Positions 51,112-60,399 of a stretch of DNA of 64,000 bases are shown here, piece by piece (within the stretch, counting starts at the first letter, position 1; the number at the start of each line of letters is the position of its first letter). The stretch covers positions 39,726 to 103,725 of the forward strand of contig CAYVIN010000005.1 in assembly GCA_964451375.1 (NCBI GenBank). The letters run 5' to 3'. A model generated the notes under the pieces. That model worked only from the letters and a program-made list of their open reading frames with translations. It was not told where the DNA came from and ran no database searches. The stretch is from JAGXQV01 sp964451375 (lineage in GTDB: Bacteria; Pseudomonadota; Gammaproteobacteria; Burkholderiales; Sulfuricellaceae). A program made the translations under genes and the position numbers.

Positions 51112-51998
51112 CACGTTCTCCAGGTTGAAGGAAGGAGAAATCCTGCCCGTCACGGAGAATTGTTGACGGTTTGGCTTAAGACTCGCTTAACCCGGATATT
51201 TCATACCTAAAGGGCACAAGTAAATTCGCGCGATAAAAAGCGCCGGATTTGGCGAGCTTTCGCCTATCGGCGAAATGCCTGCCTACCCCGCTTGTTTCGT
51301 AGGCAAGTTATAACTACTCAGGAGGTGGTGCGGCTGTGAACCGTTATCGCGGCCAGAAGATCGCTACAATTTATATTCGGGACTGCCTGGAAACCCGCTC
51401 CCAGAGCCATTCTTCAGGTATGTCCGCTCCCCGCCTGCATCGCATCGAGGGTGACCACTAACATTATCCTAAAAGCCTCAGTTGAACGGGTTGGAGTGTG
51501 CGGTTTGTCGGGTGGAGTGCATACCCAAAGGGCACAAGAGGCGCGACGACGCGGAATGGCTATTCCATTCCAAGGAGTTGCACCCGTAAAGGGCATCACC
51601 GCCATTGTAGTCCGGCTAAAGCCGGAACAATGGCGCGACAACGCAGCCATGCGCCCGCAAAACCGTGCAATCCGACCCGTAGCGCTCTCACCAAACGGGT
51701 GAACGTTAAAACAATGGCAAAGTCATTTAGAACCAACACCGTAGGCTTCATTGCAAGCGGTCAACTGAGGTTTTTTTGATTATTGAATTCTCTGGAAGGG
51801 GTGAGTGCGATATGCCGCCCACCTCGCAAAAACCGGGCAATCAGGCTCCTGGCGCGCTCGCCATATGGGGAAATTGCAAATGGCTCGCAGGGTATGCCGA
51901 CGCGAGGAGGCGCATCAATCGTGGGAGAGGCGCAAAGCCGCGAAAGATGCGCTTCCTTGGTCAGTACATCTACGCTTGTTTGATTGGCTGGCTTGGCG
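51112..51998. repeat. 887-nt repeat-rich intergenic region
   Basis: No gene. Holds CATACCTAAAGGGCACAAG (51206-51224) and the near copy with CCC for CCT (51520-51538), TAACTACTCAGGAGGTGGT (51311-51329, also at 44032), a CCGGCTAAAGCCGG hairpin inside CCATTGT/ACAATGG arms (51602-51633), and inverted CCTCAGTTGA (51476-51485) / TCAACTGAGG (51761-51770) bounding about 295 nt. This looks like a stack of eroded repeats or small non-autonomous elements. Confidence 0.55.
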
Positions 51999-53021
51999 TC
52001 ACGGACGCGCCCCCTCGCCACGCAAAGCGCTGATGCGTTTGCCGGTGTCGGGATGGGAGGACAGGAATTCGCCTATTCCCGAAGATGCTGCGGTTTTGTC
52101 CTTCGCGCCGAGATGCGCGACCTCCAGTTTTTCCAGGATATCGGCGAGGCGCGCCGGGGGAATTCCGTTATTGCGCAGCAAAGTTGCGGCGTAGTGATCG
52201 GCGCGCTGTTCAAAATCGCGGGAATAGCGGCTTTCCAGAAGCAGCGTGGGGGCTATCGTCAACAGGCTGCTCACATCGCCCAGATACCAGGTGGCGGCCA
52301 GTCCGACTGCGGAGCTTTGCAGCAACTGGCGCAAGGGATGACGTTCGCTGACATGCCCCAGTTCGTGGGCGAGCACCCCGAGGATTTCTTCATCGTTTCC
52401 GGCCAACGCCACCAACTGGTCGGTGACGACGATGGTTCCGCCCGGCAGTGCGAAGGCGTTCGCTCCCACGGTCTTGCTGTTGCGGAAGGTTATCGGGCGA
52501 GGTTGGTCGTTGCCGCCTTTCAGGGCATTGAAGCGTTTCTGCAAATCTTGTTGGCGCGCCGCGCTCAGGGTGCTGCCCTGCACCAGTCCTTCGTCGATGG
52601 CGGCGAGGATGCGCACGTCCAGGTCGGCGGCCAGAGCGGCGGGAACCTGCGCCGCGACTTGCTCGGCGAACCAGGGCAATCCCCACTGGAAAGCCGCGAC
52701 CGCCACCGCGACGGTGGTCAGCGTCGCCAGCAGCGCGTGACGCCAATGGCTCTCCAGCCGCGACAGCAGGGAGAGCGGCGTCAGCCCCGCTTCCGCAAGC
52801 AGCGCCTCGAAAGCCGCATGGTCGCTGACCTCGCAAAATCCGCCATCGGCAAAATGCACCAGGCGCGGGGTGTTACCCAGCTTGGCGGAGATTCGTAGCG
52901 CGCCGGGCGGAACCTCGCGGAGCAGATTTTCGCCGCATACCTGTAGCAGGCCGTGGGCAAAACGCAGTGTTACGGCCTGCTGCCGTGAGCTTTGCCCGGT
53001 GTAATAGTTTGCTTCGACCAT
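51999..53021 (-). CDS. Membrane-bound M48-family metallopeptidase
   Basis: 340 residues; ATG at 53021 follows the upstream stop by one base. N-terminal cytoplasmic-like domain (1-90), one TM helix (about 95-113), then the M48 domain with zinc motif HELGH at 219-223 and the third ligand Glu in DFEQRADHYAA. C-terminal SSHPDTGKRISALR is typical of the family. It is the second gene after the DUF898 protein and probably acts with it in envelope quality control. Confidence 0.9.
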   Translation of the reverse strand: MVEANYYTGQSSRQQAVTLRFAHGLLQVCGENLLREVPPGALRISAKLGNTPRLVHFADGGFCEVSDHAAFEALLAEAGLTPLSLLSRLESHWRHALLATLTTVAVAVAAFQWGLPWFAEQVAAQVPAALAADLDVRILAAIDEGLVQGSTLSAARQQDLQKRFNALKGGNDQPRPITFRNSKTVGANAFALPGGTIVVTDQLVALAGNDEEILGVLAHELGHVSERHPLRQLLQSSAVGLAATWYLGDVSSLLTIAPTLLLESRYSRDFEQRADHYAATLLRNNGIPPARLADILEKLEVAHLGAKDKTAASSGIGEFLSSHPDTGKRISALRGEGARP

Positions 53022-53022
53022 C

Positions 53023-54051
53023 TTAAAACCCGATGTCGATGTCGAAAACCTCGGCGGTTTCCGTGCCGGTGGCGCTGATTTGCTGTTGCTCGGCGGCAAT
53101 GAAATCGTCGATGTCGCCGCCCGCCAACAGCGCCATGTGTTCGATCCGGTAGCGCGCCATGCGGATGTCGCCAAACGGCTTGAACAGGCCCAGAGTGAGG
53201 ACGATCAGGAACAGGTTGCTGAACATGATCCACGCCAGCCCGCGCGCCGAGAGGGTGCTGGAAAAACGATGTCCGGCGAGTTCGGTATGGTTCCACACCA
53301 GATTCTGGATGCGCGAAATGAAATACGGAAAAATCAGCAGCGAGGCCGCGATCAGCAGCAGGTAAACGCCAATCAGGATACCCACCATGGCCTCTGGGGG
53401 CGGCGCGGCGGCGCTGCCCTTGAAGAGTAGATAGGCGGCGAATCCGAAAGCGCCGATGACCAGAACGAATTGCAGGAAAACGAAAAAATAGACTTTGTAG
53501 AAACCGCCGGGGCCGGCGCTGAAGGAAAAATTGCTCTGCCCGAAGCGGCTGTTGTTGTGCTGATAAGCCTTGATCTGCTGATGGGTGAGCGGGGCCGCCA
53601 GATACAGGGTAAACAGGGTGGCGATGGGCAGCGCCAGAAAATTCACATAAGCGGATTTGATCGACCCGACAAACCCGAAACGTAGCCCGCGATAACTGCT
53701 GTTGTACAGGCGAAAGCGGAATGAAGCGACCAGCAGCACCGGCATGATGGCGGCAATCAGCAGCCCGATGGCGATGCCCAACGCCGGCATGAATTTGATG
53801 GCGCCGTAATACGCGCCGAACAACGCTAGCCCGATCAGGCGGCCCTTGAGTATCGCCAACGGCTCGCCGTGATAATCGAAGCTCGATTCGTTGAGGCGGG
53901 TATTGCGGTAAAAATACTGCATCCGCCGGACTTTCGCCCACGCGGAATAGATGCCCAGCGTCAAAATGGTCAACACCAGATTGACGATCCAGATGCGGAA
54001 ATATTCGCCGCCCGCGCCGGTAAAACGGAACTGCTGTTCTTGAGTTTCCAT
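53023..54051 (-). CDS. DUF898 (YjgN-like) polytopic membrane protein
   Basis: 342 residues. Begins with FRFTGAGGEYFRIWIVNLVL, the YjgN/DUF898 signature, and has about six TM helices with repeated YFRN/RYRIEHMAL-type elements (SYRGLRFGFVGS, GHRFSSTLSARGL). Function unknown. Pairs with the M48 peptidase, an arrangement seen in other proteobacteria. Confidence 0.9.
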   Translation of the reverse strand: METQEQQFRFTGAGGEYFRIWIVNLVLTILTLGIYSAWAKVRRMQYFYRNTRLNESSFDYHGEPLAILKGRLIGLALFGAYYGAIKFMPALGIAIGLLIAAIMPVLLVASFRFRLYNSSYRGLRFGFVGSIKSAYVNFLALPIATLFTLYLAAPLTHQQIKAYQHNNSRFGQSNFSFSAGPGGFYKVYFFVFLQFVLVIGAFGFAAYLLFKGSAAAPPPEAMVGILIGVYLLLIAASLLIFPYFISRIQNLVWNHTELAGHRFSSTLSARGLAWIMFSNLFLIVLTLGLFKPFGDIRMARYRIEHMALLAGGDIDDFIAAEQQQISATGTETAEVFDIDIGF

Positions 54052-54443
54052 GTTTTTGTTGTCTCCCTGAAGGATTGTCGCCCGAATGGGCAGGCCACGC
54101 TTTCCCTGTCCGTCGGCAGCGGCGGAATAACCCGCCGGGTTTGCAGCGCTGTGCGGACGGCGACAGGGATACTACCCGTTATTTCCTTTCGGGAAACCTG
54201 TGATAATTCACAGGTGTGCAGGCGCTAACCTGAAACGCCACGCCTGGCGCGGGGGTGAGCAAATTGTTTTGCCGGGGTCTCGACGTTTTCTTGTTTGACC
54301 GTCCAGCCCTCCGGGATAGCCGGAACGCGAAACACTGCGAGGTCTCCCCAACAGCATTTACAATGGAGCCTCCATAAGCCGCGTCAGTTGTGCAACCTCA
54401 AGCCGGACGCGAGCGAAAAAACACCCATAGGCAATAGCGCCCC
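54052..54443 (+). promoter_or_regulatory. Upstream region of the restriction island, with 20-bp palindrome
   Basis: 392 nt between divergent units. A perfect 20-bp palindrome ACCTGTGATAATTCACAGGT lies at 54196-54215, resembling an operator for a dimeric regulator (Crp/Fnr- or XRE-like in size). It could control the methyltransferase operon or the DUF898 gene. No regulator gene is adjacent. Confidence 0.45.
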
Positions 54444-57233
54444 ATGAATGCAGTAGAAATCGAAGCCGCCATCTCCGATCTGGCCCTTCAGCCCTTTGAC
54501 GCGACGGAATTCCCGTTCGCCTTCCTGGCCGCTTTCGGCAACAAGGACACCACCCTCAAACGCCTGCGTAGCGGCAATAACAACGCCTCCGACCTTCCCG
54601 GCGGCGTCCTCCAGCGCAGCAACATCCATATCGCCACCTGCGCACCCGGCGCCGTGGGCGACACCCTTCAGGCCTTGCGCGCCAGCCCCGCCACGAGCAA
54701 GGCCCGCGCCAAATTCATCCTCGCCACCGATGGGGAAACCTTGGAGGCCGAAGAACTGGCCGGTGGTGAAACCATCGCTTGCGCCTACCCGGACTTCCCC
54801 AACCATTTCGGCTTTTTCCTGCCGCTGGCCGGCATCTCCACCATCAAGGAGATCAAGGACAACCCCATCGACGTGCGCGCCACCGGGCGGCTTAACAAGC
54901 TCTACGTCGAATTGCTGCGCGAAAACCCCGATTGGGCGAAGGACGAGCGCCGCGCCGAGATGAACCACTTCATGGCGCGGCTGATCTTCTGCTTCTTTGC
55001 CGAAGACACCGACATCTTCAACGGCGAAGGCCTGTTCACCCAGACTGTCGAACAAATGTCCGAGCGCGACGCCGCCAACACCCATACCGTGTTGTCCGAA
55101 ATCTTCCGCGCCATGAATACCAAAATTACCGAGCGCGCCGCCGTCCAGCCCCGGCTACCCAACTGGGCCAACGGCTTCCCCTATGTGAATGGCGGGCTGT
55201 TCTCAGGCTCGACTTTCGCCCCGCGCTTCACCCGCATGGCGCGCACCTACCTGATCCACGCCGGCAACCTCAACTGGAAGCAGATCAACCCCGACATCTT
55301 CGGCAGCATGATCCAGGCCGTCGCCGATGATGAAGAGCGCGGTGCATTGGGGATGCACTACACCAGCGTACCCAACATCCTCAAGGTGTTGAACCCGCTG
55401 TTTCTCGACGACCTGCGCAGCGCTTTGAATGACGCCGCCGACAACAAAATCAAGCTGCTCAACCTGCGCAAACGCCTGGCGCATATCCGCGTCTTCGACC
55501 CGGCCTGCGGATCGGGAAATTTCCTGGTCATCGCCTACAAGCAGATGCGCGAAATCGAGGCGGAAATCAACCGCCGTCGCGGCGAAGCGCACCTTGGCAG
55601 CGAAATCCCGCTGACCAATTTTCGCGGCATCGAGCTGCGCGACTTTCCGGCGGAAATCGCTCGCCTCGCCCTCATCATCGCCGAGTTCCAGTGCGACGTG
55701 CTGTATCGCGGGCAGAAGGACGCGCTGGCGGAATTCCTGCCGCTGGACGCGCAGAACTGGATCATCTGCGGCAATGCGTTGCGGCTGGATTGGCTAAGCA
55801 TTTGCCCGCCGACGGGAACGGGGGTGAAGCTGGTGGCGGATGATCTGTTTGGTACACCGCTGGAACAGACGGAAATCGACTTTGAGAATGAAGGTGGGGA
55901 GACGTATATCTGTGGGAATCCGCCGTATGCCGGCAAGGGCAAGAAGACGCCTCAGCAGCTTGAAGATATGGAATTAGTCTTTGGCCCACGCGGTGTGAAG
56001 CATGGATATATCGACTATGTAGGCTGTTGGTTCATGAAGGCCACCGAGTATGGTGACAAGACCAGTTCGGCTTGCGCTTTTGTTTCGACAAACTCACTGT
56101 GCCAAGGGCATCAAGTGCCTCTAATTTGGCCACTTATTTTTCGCGCAGGGCAGAAAATCAGCTTTGCCCACACGTCTTTCAAGTGGTCTAACTTGGCAAG
56201 CAAGAATGCAGGCGTCACCGTAGCGATCATTGGGCTTGCAAGAGAAGCAAAGGGTGTGCGGAGGCTCTTTTCTGTTTCGAGTGAAGGCTCTGTCCTCTCA
56301 AAGGACGTTCAGCACATCAACGCTTACTTGGTTGGTGGCGCTGATGTTCTGGTGGAGAAGCGTTCGTCGCCGCTCAATGATTTAACGTCGATGGATCTAG
56401 GCAACATGCCGTATGACGGAGGTAACCTCTTATTTACGCGGCAGGAAGTTGCCGAACTGAGTCTGACTGATCCACAACGGCAGCGGTTCATCCGCAGAAT
56501 TTATGGCTCGCAAGAGTTCATTGGCAATTTGGAAAGATATTGCCTCTGGGTTGAGGACACACATCTTGCAGAAGCTATGCAAATATCGGCCATTCGGGCG
56601 CGTATAGATGCAGTTCGCGCTATGCGCCTAAAGAGTACGGATAGTGGCGGACGGGCCATGGCTGCCCGGTCGCACCAAATGCGGGAAATGCGCGCCGCAC
56701 ATGAACAGGCGATTGTGATGCCAAGAACGTCGTCTGAGGCTCGACCTTATCTACCTGCGGGGTTGTTGAGTGCGGGAAGTATCGTGTCAAGTGAGGCATT
56801 CGCTATGTTTGATGCTCCACTTTGGCAGCTCGCTTTGCTTACCTCCCGAGTACATTTGGTTTGGATTGCCACTGTCTGCGGCCAGCTTGAGACTCGATAC
56901 CGGTATTCCAATGTTCTTGGCTGGAACACCTTCCCCGTGCCGCTCCTCACCGAGCAGAACAAGGCCGATCTGACCGCCTGCGCCGAAGCCATCCTGCTGG
57001 CGCGCGAAGCGCATTTCCCCGCCACTATCGCCGACCTGTACGACCCGGATAACATGCCGGACAACCTGCGCCGCGCCCACGAGCGCAACGACGAAGTGCT
57101 GGAGCGTATCTACATCGGGCGGCGCTTCAAAAATGACACCGAGCGCCTGGAAAAACTGTTTGAGCTTTATACCAAGATGACGGCGGAGGCGGCCAAGCCA
57201 ACCAAGAAATCAGCAAGGGGGAAGAAAGCATGA
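54444..57233 (+). CDS. MmeI-like class I DNA N6-adenine methyltransferase
   Basis: 929 residues. An N-terminal region (1-330) without a visible PD-(D/E)XK motif precedes SAM motif I FDPACGSGNF (about 350-359) and catalytic NPPY (about 492-495). About 500-830 is the likely target-recognition part, and the C-terminus returns to helical GC-rich sequence. The middle, 55950-56930, is clearly AT-richer with different codon use, suggesting exchange of specificity. Likely methylates adenine to protect host DNA from the partner nucleases. ATGA overlap with the next gene at 57230. Confidence 0.88.
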   Translation: MNAVEIEAAISDLALQPFDATEFPFAFLAAFGNKDTTLKRLRSGNNNASDLPGGVLQRSNIHIATCAPGAVGDTLQALRASPATSKARAKFILATDGETLEAEELAGGETIACAYPDFPNHFGFFLPLAGISTIKEIKDNPIDVRATGRLNKLYVELLRENPDWAKDERRAEMNHFMARLIFCFFAEDTDIFNGEGLFTQTVEQMSERDAANTHTVLSEIFRAMNTKITERAAVQPRLPNWANGFPYVNGGLFSGSTFAPRFTRMARTYLIHAGNLNWKQINPDIFGSMIQAVADDEERGALGMHYTSVPNILKVLNPLFLDDLRSALNDAADNKIKLLNLRKRLAHIRVFDPACGSGNFLVIAYKQMREIEAEINRRRGEAHLGSEIPLTNFRGIELRDFPAEIARLALIIAEFQCDVLYRGQKDALAEFLPLDAQNWIICGNALRLDWLSICPPTGTGVKLVADDLFGTPLEQTEIDFENEGGETYICGNPPYAGKGKKTPQQLEDMELVFGPRGVKHGYIDYVGCWFMKATEYGDKTSSACAFVSTNSLCQGHQVPLIWPLIFRAGQKISFAHTSFKWSNLASKNAGVTVAIIGLAREAKGVRRLFSVSSEGSVLSKDVQHINAYLVGGADVLVEKRSSPLNDLTSMDLGNMPYDGGNLLFTRQEVAELSLTDPQRQRFIRRIYGSQEFIGNLERYCLWVEDTHLAEAMQISAIRARIDAVRAMRLKSTDSGGRAMAARSHQMREMRAAHEQAIVMPRTSSEARPYLPAGLLSAGSIVSSEAFAMFDAPLWQLALLTSRVHLVWIATVCGQLETRYRYSNVLGWNTFPVPLLTEQNKADLTACAEAILLAREAHFPATIADLYDPDNMPDNLRRAHERNDEVLERIYIGRRFKNDTERLEKLFELYTKMTAEAAKPTKKSARGKKA

Positions 57234-58291
57234 GCGAGAAACCTGTCCGCCTCACCGAACCTCCGGCAGGCTATGCCGACTGGCTGGCCGACCTGAAAAC
57301 CCGCATCCACACCGCCCAGCAACGCGCTACGCTGGCGGTCAACCGCGAGCTGGTGCTGCTGTACTGGCAGATCGGGTGCGATATTCTGGCGCGGCAGGCA
57401 AGCCAGGGCTGGGGGGCCAAGGTCATTGAGCGGCTGGCACAGGATTTACGCGCCGCTTTCCCCGAGATGAAGGGATTTTCCCGCGCCAACCTGATGTATA
57501 TGCGCGCTTTTGCCGAGGCGTGGCCGGATGCCGAAATTGTCCAACAGGCTGTTGGACAATTGCCCTGGGGGCATAACCTGGTGCTGCTGACGCGCCTCAA
57601 AGACCCGCAGCAACGCTTGGCCTATGCCCAGAGCGCCATCAAACACGGCTGGTCGCGCAATGTGCTGAATATTCATATTGAAACCCGCTTGCTGGAGCGC
57701 ACCGGCAAGGCTGTCACCAATTTTGAGTCCAGTTTGCCCAAACCCCAGTCCGATCTGGCCCGCGAGTCGTTGAAAGACCCGTACCGCCTGGATTTTCTTG
57801 GACTCAGCCGCGAAGCGGGCGAGCGCGAAATCGAAAACGCCCTGATGAAACACGTCACCGAATTCCTGCTGGAGCTGGGCGCGGGCTTTGCCTTCGTCGG
57901 GCGGCAGGTGTTGCTGGACGTGGGCGGCGACGAGTTTTTCATCGACCTGCTGTTCTACCACCTCAAGCTGCGCTGCTATGTGGTGATTGAACTCAAGGGC
58001 GGCAAGTTCAAGCCTGAACATTTGGGCCAGCTTGGGTTTTACCTGACCGCCGTGGATCGCCAGGTTAAAAGCGAGCACGACAACCCGACCATAGGCCTGT
58101 TGCTGTGCAAGAGCAAAAACAAGATCGTCGCCGAATATGCCCTGGGCGATAAAACTCAGCCGATGGGCATTGCCGAATACAAGCTGCTCGAATCCCTGCC
58201 GCCGGAACTGCAAACCAGCTTGCCCAGCATCGAGCAGATCGAACGCGAACTGGCGGGCGACGACATACCCACGGAGGACGATACGCAATGA
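57230..58291 (+). CDS. DUF1016 (YhcG-like) PD-(D/E)XK nuclease
   Basis: 353 residues. N-terminal DUF1016_N winged-helix region (VNRELVLLYWQIGCDIL, SRANLMYMRAFAEAW, QLPWGHNLVLL) and C-terminal PD-(D/E)XK nuclease with Asp239 (EFFIDLLFYH) and Glu254-x-Lys256 (VVIELKGGKF). Members occur in defence islands and beside type I restriction genes. Its start and stop both overlap neighbours by 4 nt. A 27-nt perfect palindrome lies within the gene at 57535-57561. Confidence 0.9.
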   Translation: MSEKPVRLTEPPAGYADWLADLKTRIHTAQQRATLAVNRELVLLYWQIGCDILARQASQGWGAKVIERLAQDLRAAFPEMKGFSRANLMYMRAFAEAWPDAEIVQQAVGQLPWGHNLVLLTRLKDPQQRLAYAQSAIKHGWSRNVLNIHIETRLLERTGKAVTNFESSLPKPQSDLARESLKDPYRLDFLGLSREAGEREIENALMKHVTEFLLELGAGFAFVGRQVLLDVGGDEFFIDLLFYHLKLRCYVVIELKGGKFKPEHLGQLGFYLTAVDRQVKSEHDNPTIGLLLCKSKNKIVAEYALGDKTQPMGIAEYKLLESLPPELQTSLPSIEQIERELAGDDIPTEDDTQ

Positions 58292-60399
58292 CCAACCCGA
58301 CCAACCCCACCGACGCCTACACCGTGCCGTCGGTATCCATCACCACGGCGCGCACCGGCGCATCCGCCAAGGCCAACGCGCTGGGGATGCGCGCCATGCA
58401 GGAGCGCGCCTATGCCAAGCGCGGCGAGCAATACCTGCTGATCAAGTCCCCGCCGGCATCGGGCAAGTCCCGCGCGCTGATGTTCATCGCGCTCGACAAG
58501 CTCCACAACCAGGGCTTGAAGCAGGCGTTGATCGTGGTGCCGGAGCGCTCCATCGGCGGCAGCTTTGCCGACGAGCCTTTGAGCCAATACGGCTTTTACT
58601 GGGACTGGCGGGTGGCCCCGCAATGGAACCTGTGCAACGCCCCCGGCGTGGACGAACCACGGGTGGCGAAATCGAAGGTTGAGGCGGTGCGCAAATTTCT
58701 GGAAAGCCCTGACAAAACGCTGGTCTGCACCCACGCCACTTTCCGCTTCGCGGTGGAGGAGTTGGGCATGGCGGCTTTCGACGAGCGCTTGATCGCCATC
58801 GACGAGTTCCACCACGTTTCCTGCGACCCCGGCCACGTGCTGGGCAGCCAATTGGGCGCTTTCATCACCCGCGATAAGGTGCATGTGGTGGCGATGACCG
58901 GCTCCTATTTCCGGGGCGACAGCGTGGCGGTGCTGACCCCGTCGGATGAGGCGCGCTTCGAGACGGTGACTTACACCTATTACGAACAGTTGAACGGCTA
59001 CAACTGGTTGAAGTCGCTGGACATCGGCTATTTTTTCTACACCGGGCGCTACGTGGAGGCGGTGGAAAAAGTGCTTGATCCACAACTCAAGACCATCGTT
59101 CACATTCCCAATGTCAATGCCCGCGAAAGCCTCAAGGACAAGGAACGCGAGGTCAACGAGATCATGAATTCGTTGGGCGAATGGAAGGGGATCGACCCGG
59201 CAACCGGCTTCCATCAGATACAAACTTCGGCAGGCCGTACCCTGAAAGTGGCGGATTTGGTGGATGACAGCGATCCGGCCAGACGTTCCCGCGTTCTGGC
59301 TGCGCTGAAAGACGCCGCGCAGAAGAACAACCGCGACCATGTGGACGTGATTATTGCGCTGGGCATGGCGAAGGAAGGTTTCGACTGGATCTGGTGCGAA
59401 CATGCGCTGACCATCGGTTATCGCAGCAGCCTCACGGAAATCGTCCAGATCATCGGGCGCGCCACCCGCGACGCCGAGGGCAAGGAGCGCTCGCGCTTCA
59501 CCAACCTGATTGCCGAACCCGCTGCCGAACAGGCCGCCGTGGCCGAGGCGGTCAACGATATGCTGAAAGCCATTTCCGCGAGCCTGTTGATGGAGCAGGT
59601 GTTGGCCCCGCGCTATGAGTTCACGCCCAAGAACAGTGGCCCCAAGGAAGGTTTCGATTACGGCGCGGATGGCTACCGGGAAGGTGCTCGCAACGTCGGA
59701 GTGAACAACGACACCGGCGAGATTCACGTCGAGATCAACGGCCTGGCGACGCCGCAAAGCCCGGAGGCGACACGCATCTGCAAGGAAGACCTGAACGAGG
59801 TCGTCACCAGTTTTCTGCAAGATAAGGTTGCTGTGGAGCGCGGTCTGTTCGACCAGGAAAACACCCTGCCCGAGGAATTGACCCAATTGCGCATGGGCAA
59901 GATCGTGCGCGAGCGTTACCCGGAACTCAGCGAGGCCGACCAGGAAGCGGTGCGCCAACACGCCATCGCCGCGATGAACGTCACTCAACAGGCCAAGCTG
60001 GCCTTGGCTGAGGCCGACGCCAACGGCGGCGCGACGCCAGGCGGCAGGGCCTTGCTGGATGGGGTGCGCAAGTTCGTCAACGTGCGCGAACTGGATATCG
60101 ATCTAATCGACCGCATCAATCCTTTCGATGCCGCTTATGCGGTGCTGGCGAAGGCGATGGATGAAAAATCGCTGCGCCAGGTGCAGGCCAGCATTGCCGC
60201 GAAGAAGGTCAATATTTCGCGCGATGAAGCGGTTGAACTTGCCGACCGGGCACGAGCTTTCAAGAGGGAGCGAGGCCGCTTGCCGGATACCAATTCCGCC
60301 GATGCTTGGGAGAAGCGCATGGCCGAAGGCGTAGCCGCTTTCGCTCGCTACAAGGCTCAGGAGTTGGCGACCAGGCAGAATGGGGCAGGCAATGGCTGA
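58288..60399 (+). CDS. DEAD/DEAH-box superfamily 2 helicase/translocase
   Basis: 703 residues. Walker A SPPASGKS 54-61, DEAD-like DEFH 172-175, motif III MTGSYF at about 203-208, and motif VI QIIGRATRD near residue 390. The C-terminal third (about 430-703) is helical and not recognised. It resembles the motor subunit of restriction systems, translocating DNA to deliver the nuclease. It overlaps the DUF1016 gene by 4 nt and the GIY-YIG gene by 8 or 20 nt depending on the start used. Confidence 0.9.
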   Translation: MTNPTNPTDAYTVPSVSITTARTGASAKANALGMRAMQERAYAKRGEQYLLIKSPPASGKSRALMFIALDKLHNQGLKQALIVVPERSIGGSFADEPLSQYGFYWDWRVAPQWNLCNAPGVDEPRVAKSKVEAVRKFLESPDKTLVCTHATFRFAVEELGMAAFDERLIAIDEFHHVSCDPGHVLGSQLGAFITRDKVHVVAMTGSYFRGDSVAVLTPSDEARFETVTYTYYEQLNGYNWLKSLDIGYFFYTGRYVEAVEKVLDPQLKTIVHIPNVNARESLKDKEREVNEIMNSLGEWKGIDPATGFHQIQTSAGRTLKVADLVDDSDPARRSRVLAALKDAAQKNNRDHVDVIIALGMAKEGFDWIWCEHALTIGYRSSLTEIVQIIGRATRDAEGKERSRFTNLIAEPAAEQAAVAEAVNDMLKAISASLLMEQVLAPRYEFTPKNSGPKEGFDYGADGYREGARNVGVNNDTGEIHVEINGLATPQSPEATRICKEDLNEVVTSFLQDKVAVERGLFDQENTLPEELTQLRMGKIVRERYPELSEADQEAVRQHAIAAMNVTQQAKLALAEADANGGATPGGRALLDGVRKFVNVRELDIDLIDRINPFDAAYAVLAKAMDEKSLRQVQASIAAKKVNISRDEAVELADRARAFKRERGRLPDTNSADAWEKRMAEGVAAFARYKAQELATRQNGAGNG

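Noticed and set aside
51776..52194. Several short plus-strand frames after the repeat region
   Set aside because: Mutually overlapping, low-complexity, and partly antisense to the M48 peptidase.
58156..59988. 610-codon open frame on the minus strand opposite the helicase gene
   Set aside because: The plus-strand frame has clear helicase motifs and overlaps its neighbours as an operon; the antisense frame has no recognisable domain and is explained by high GC codon bias.
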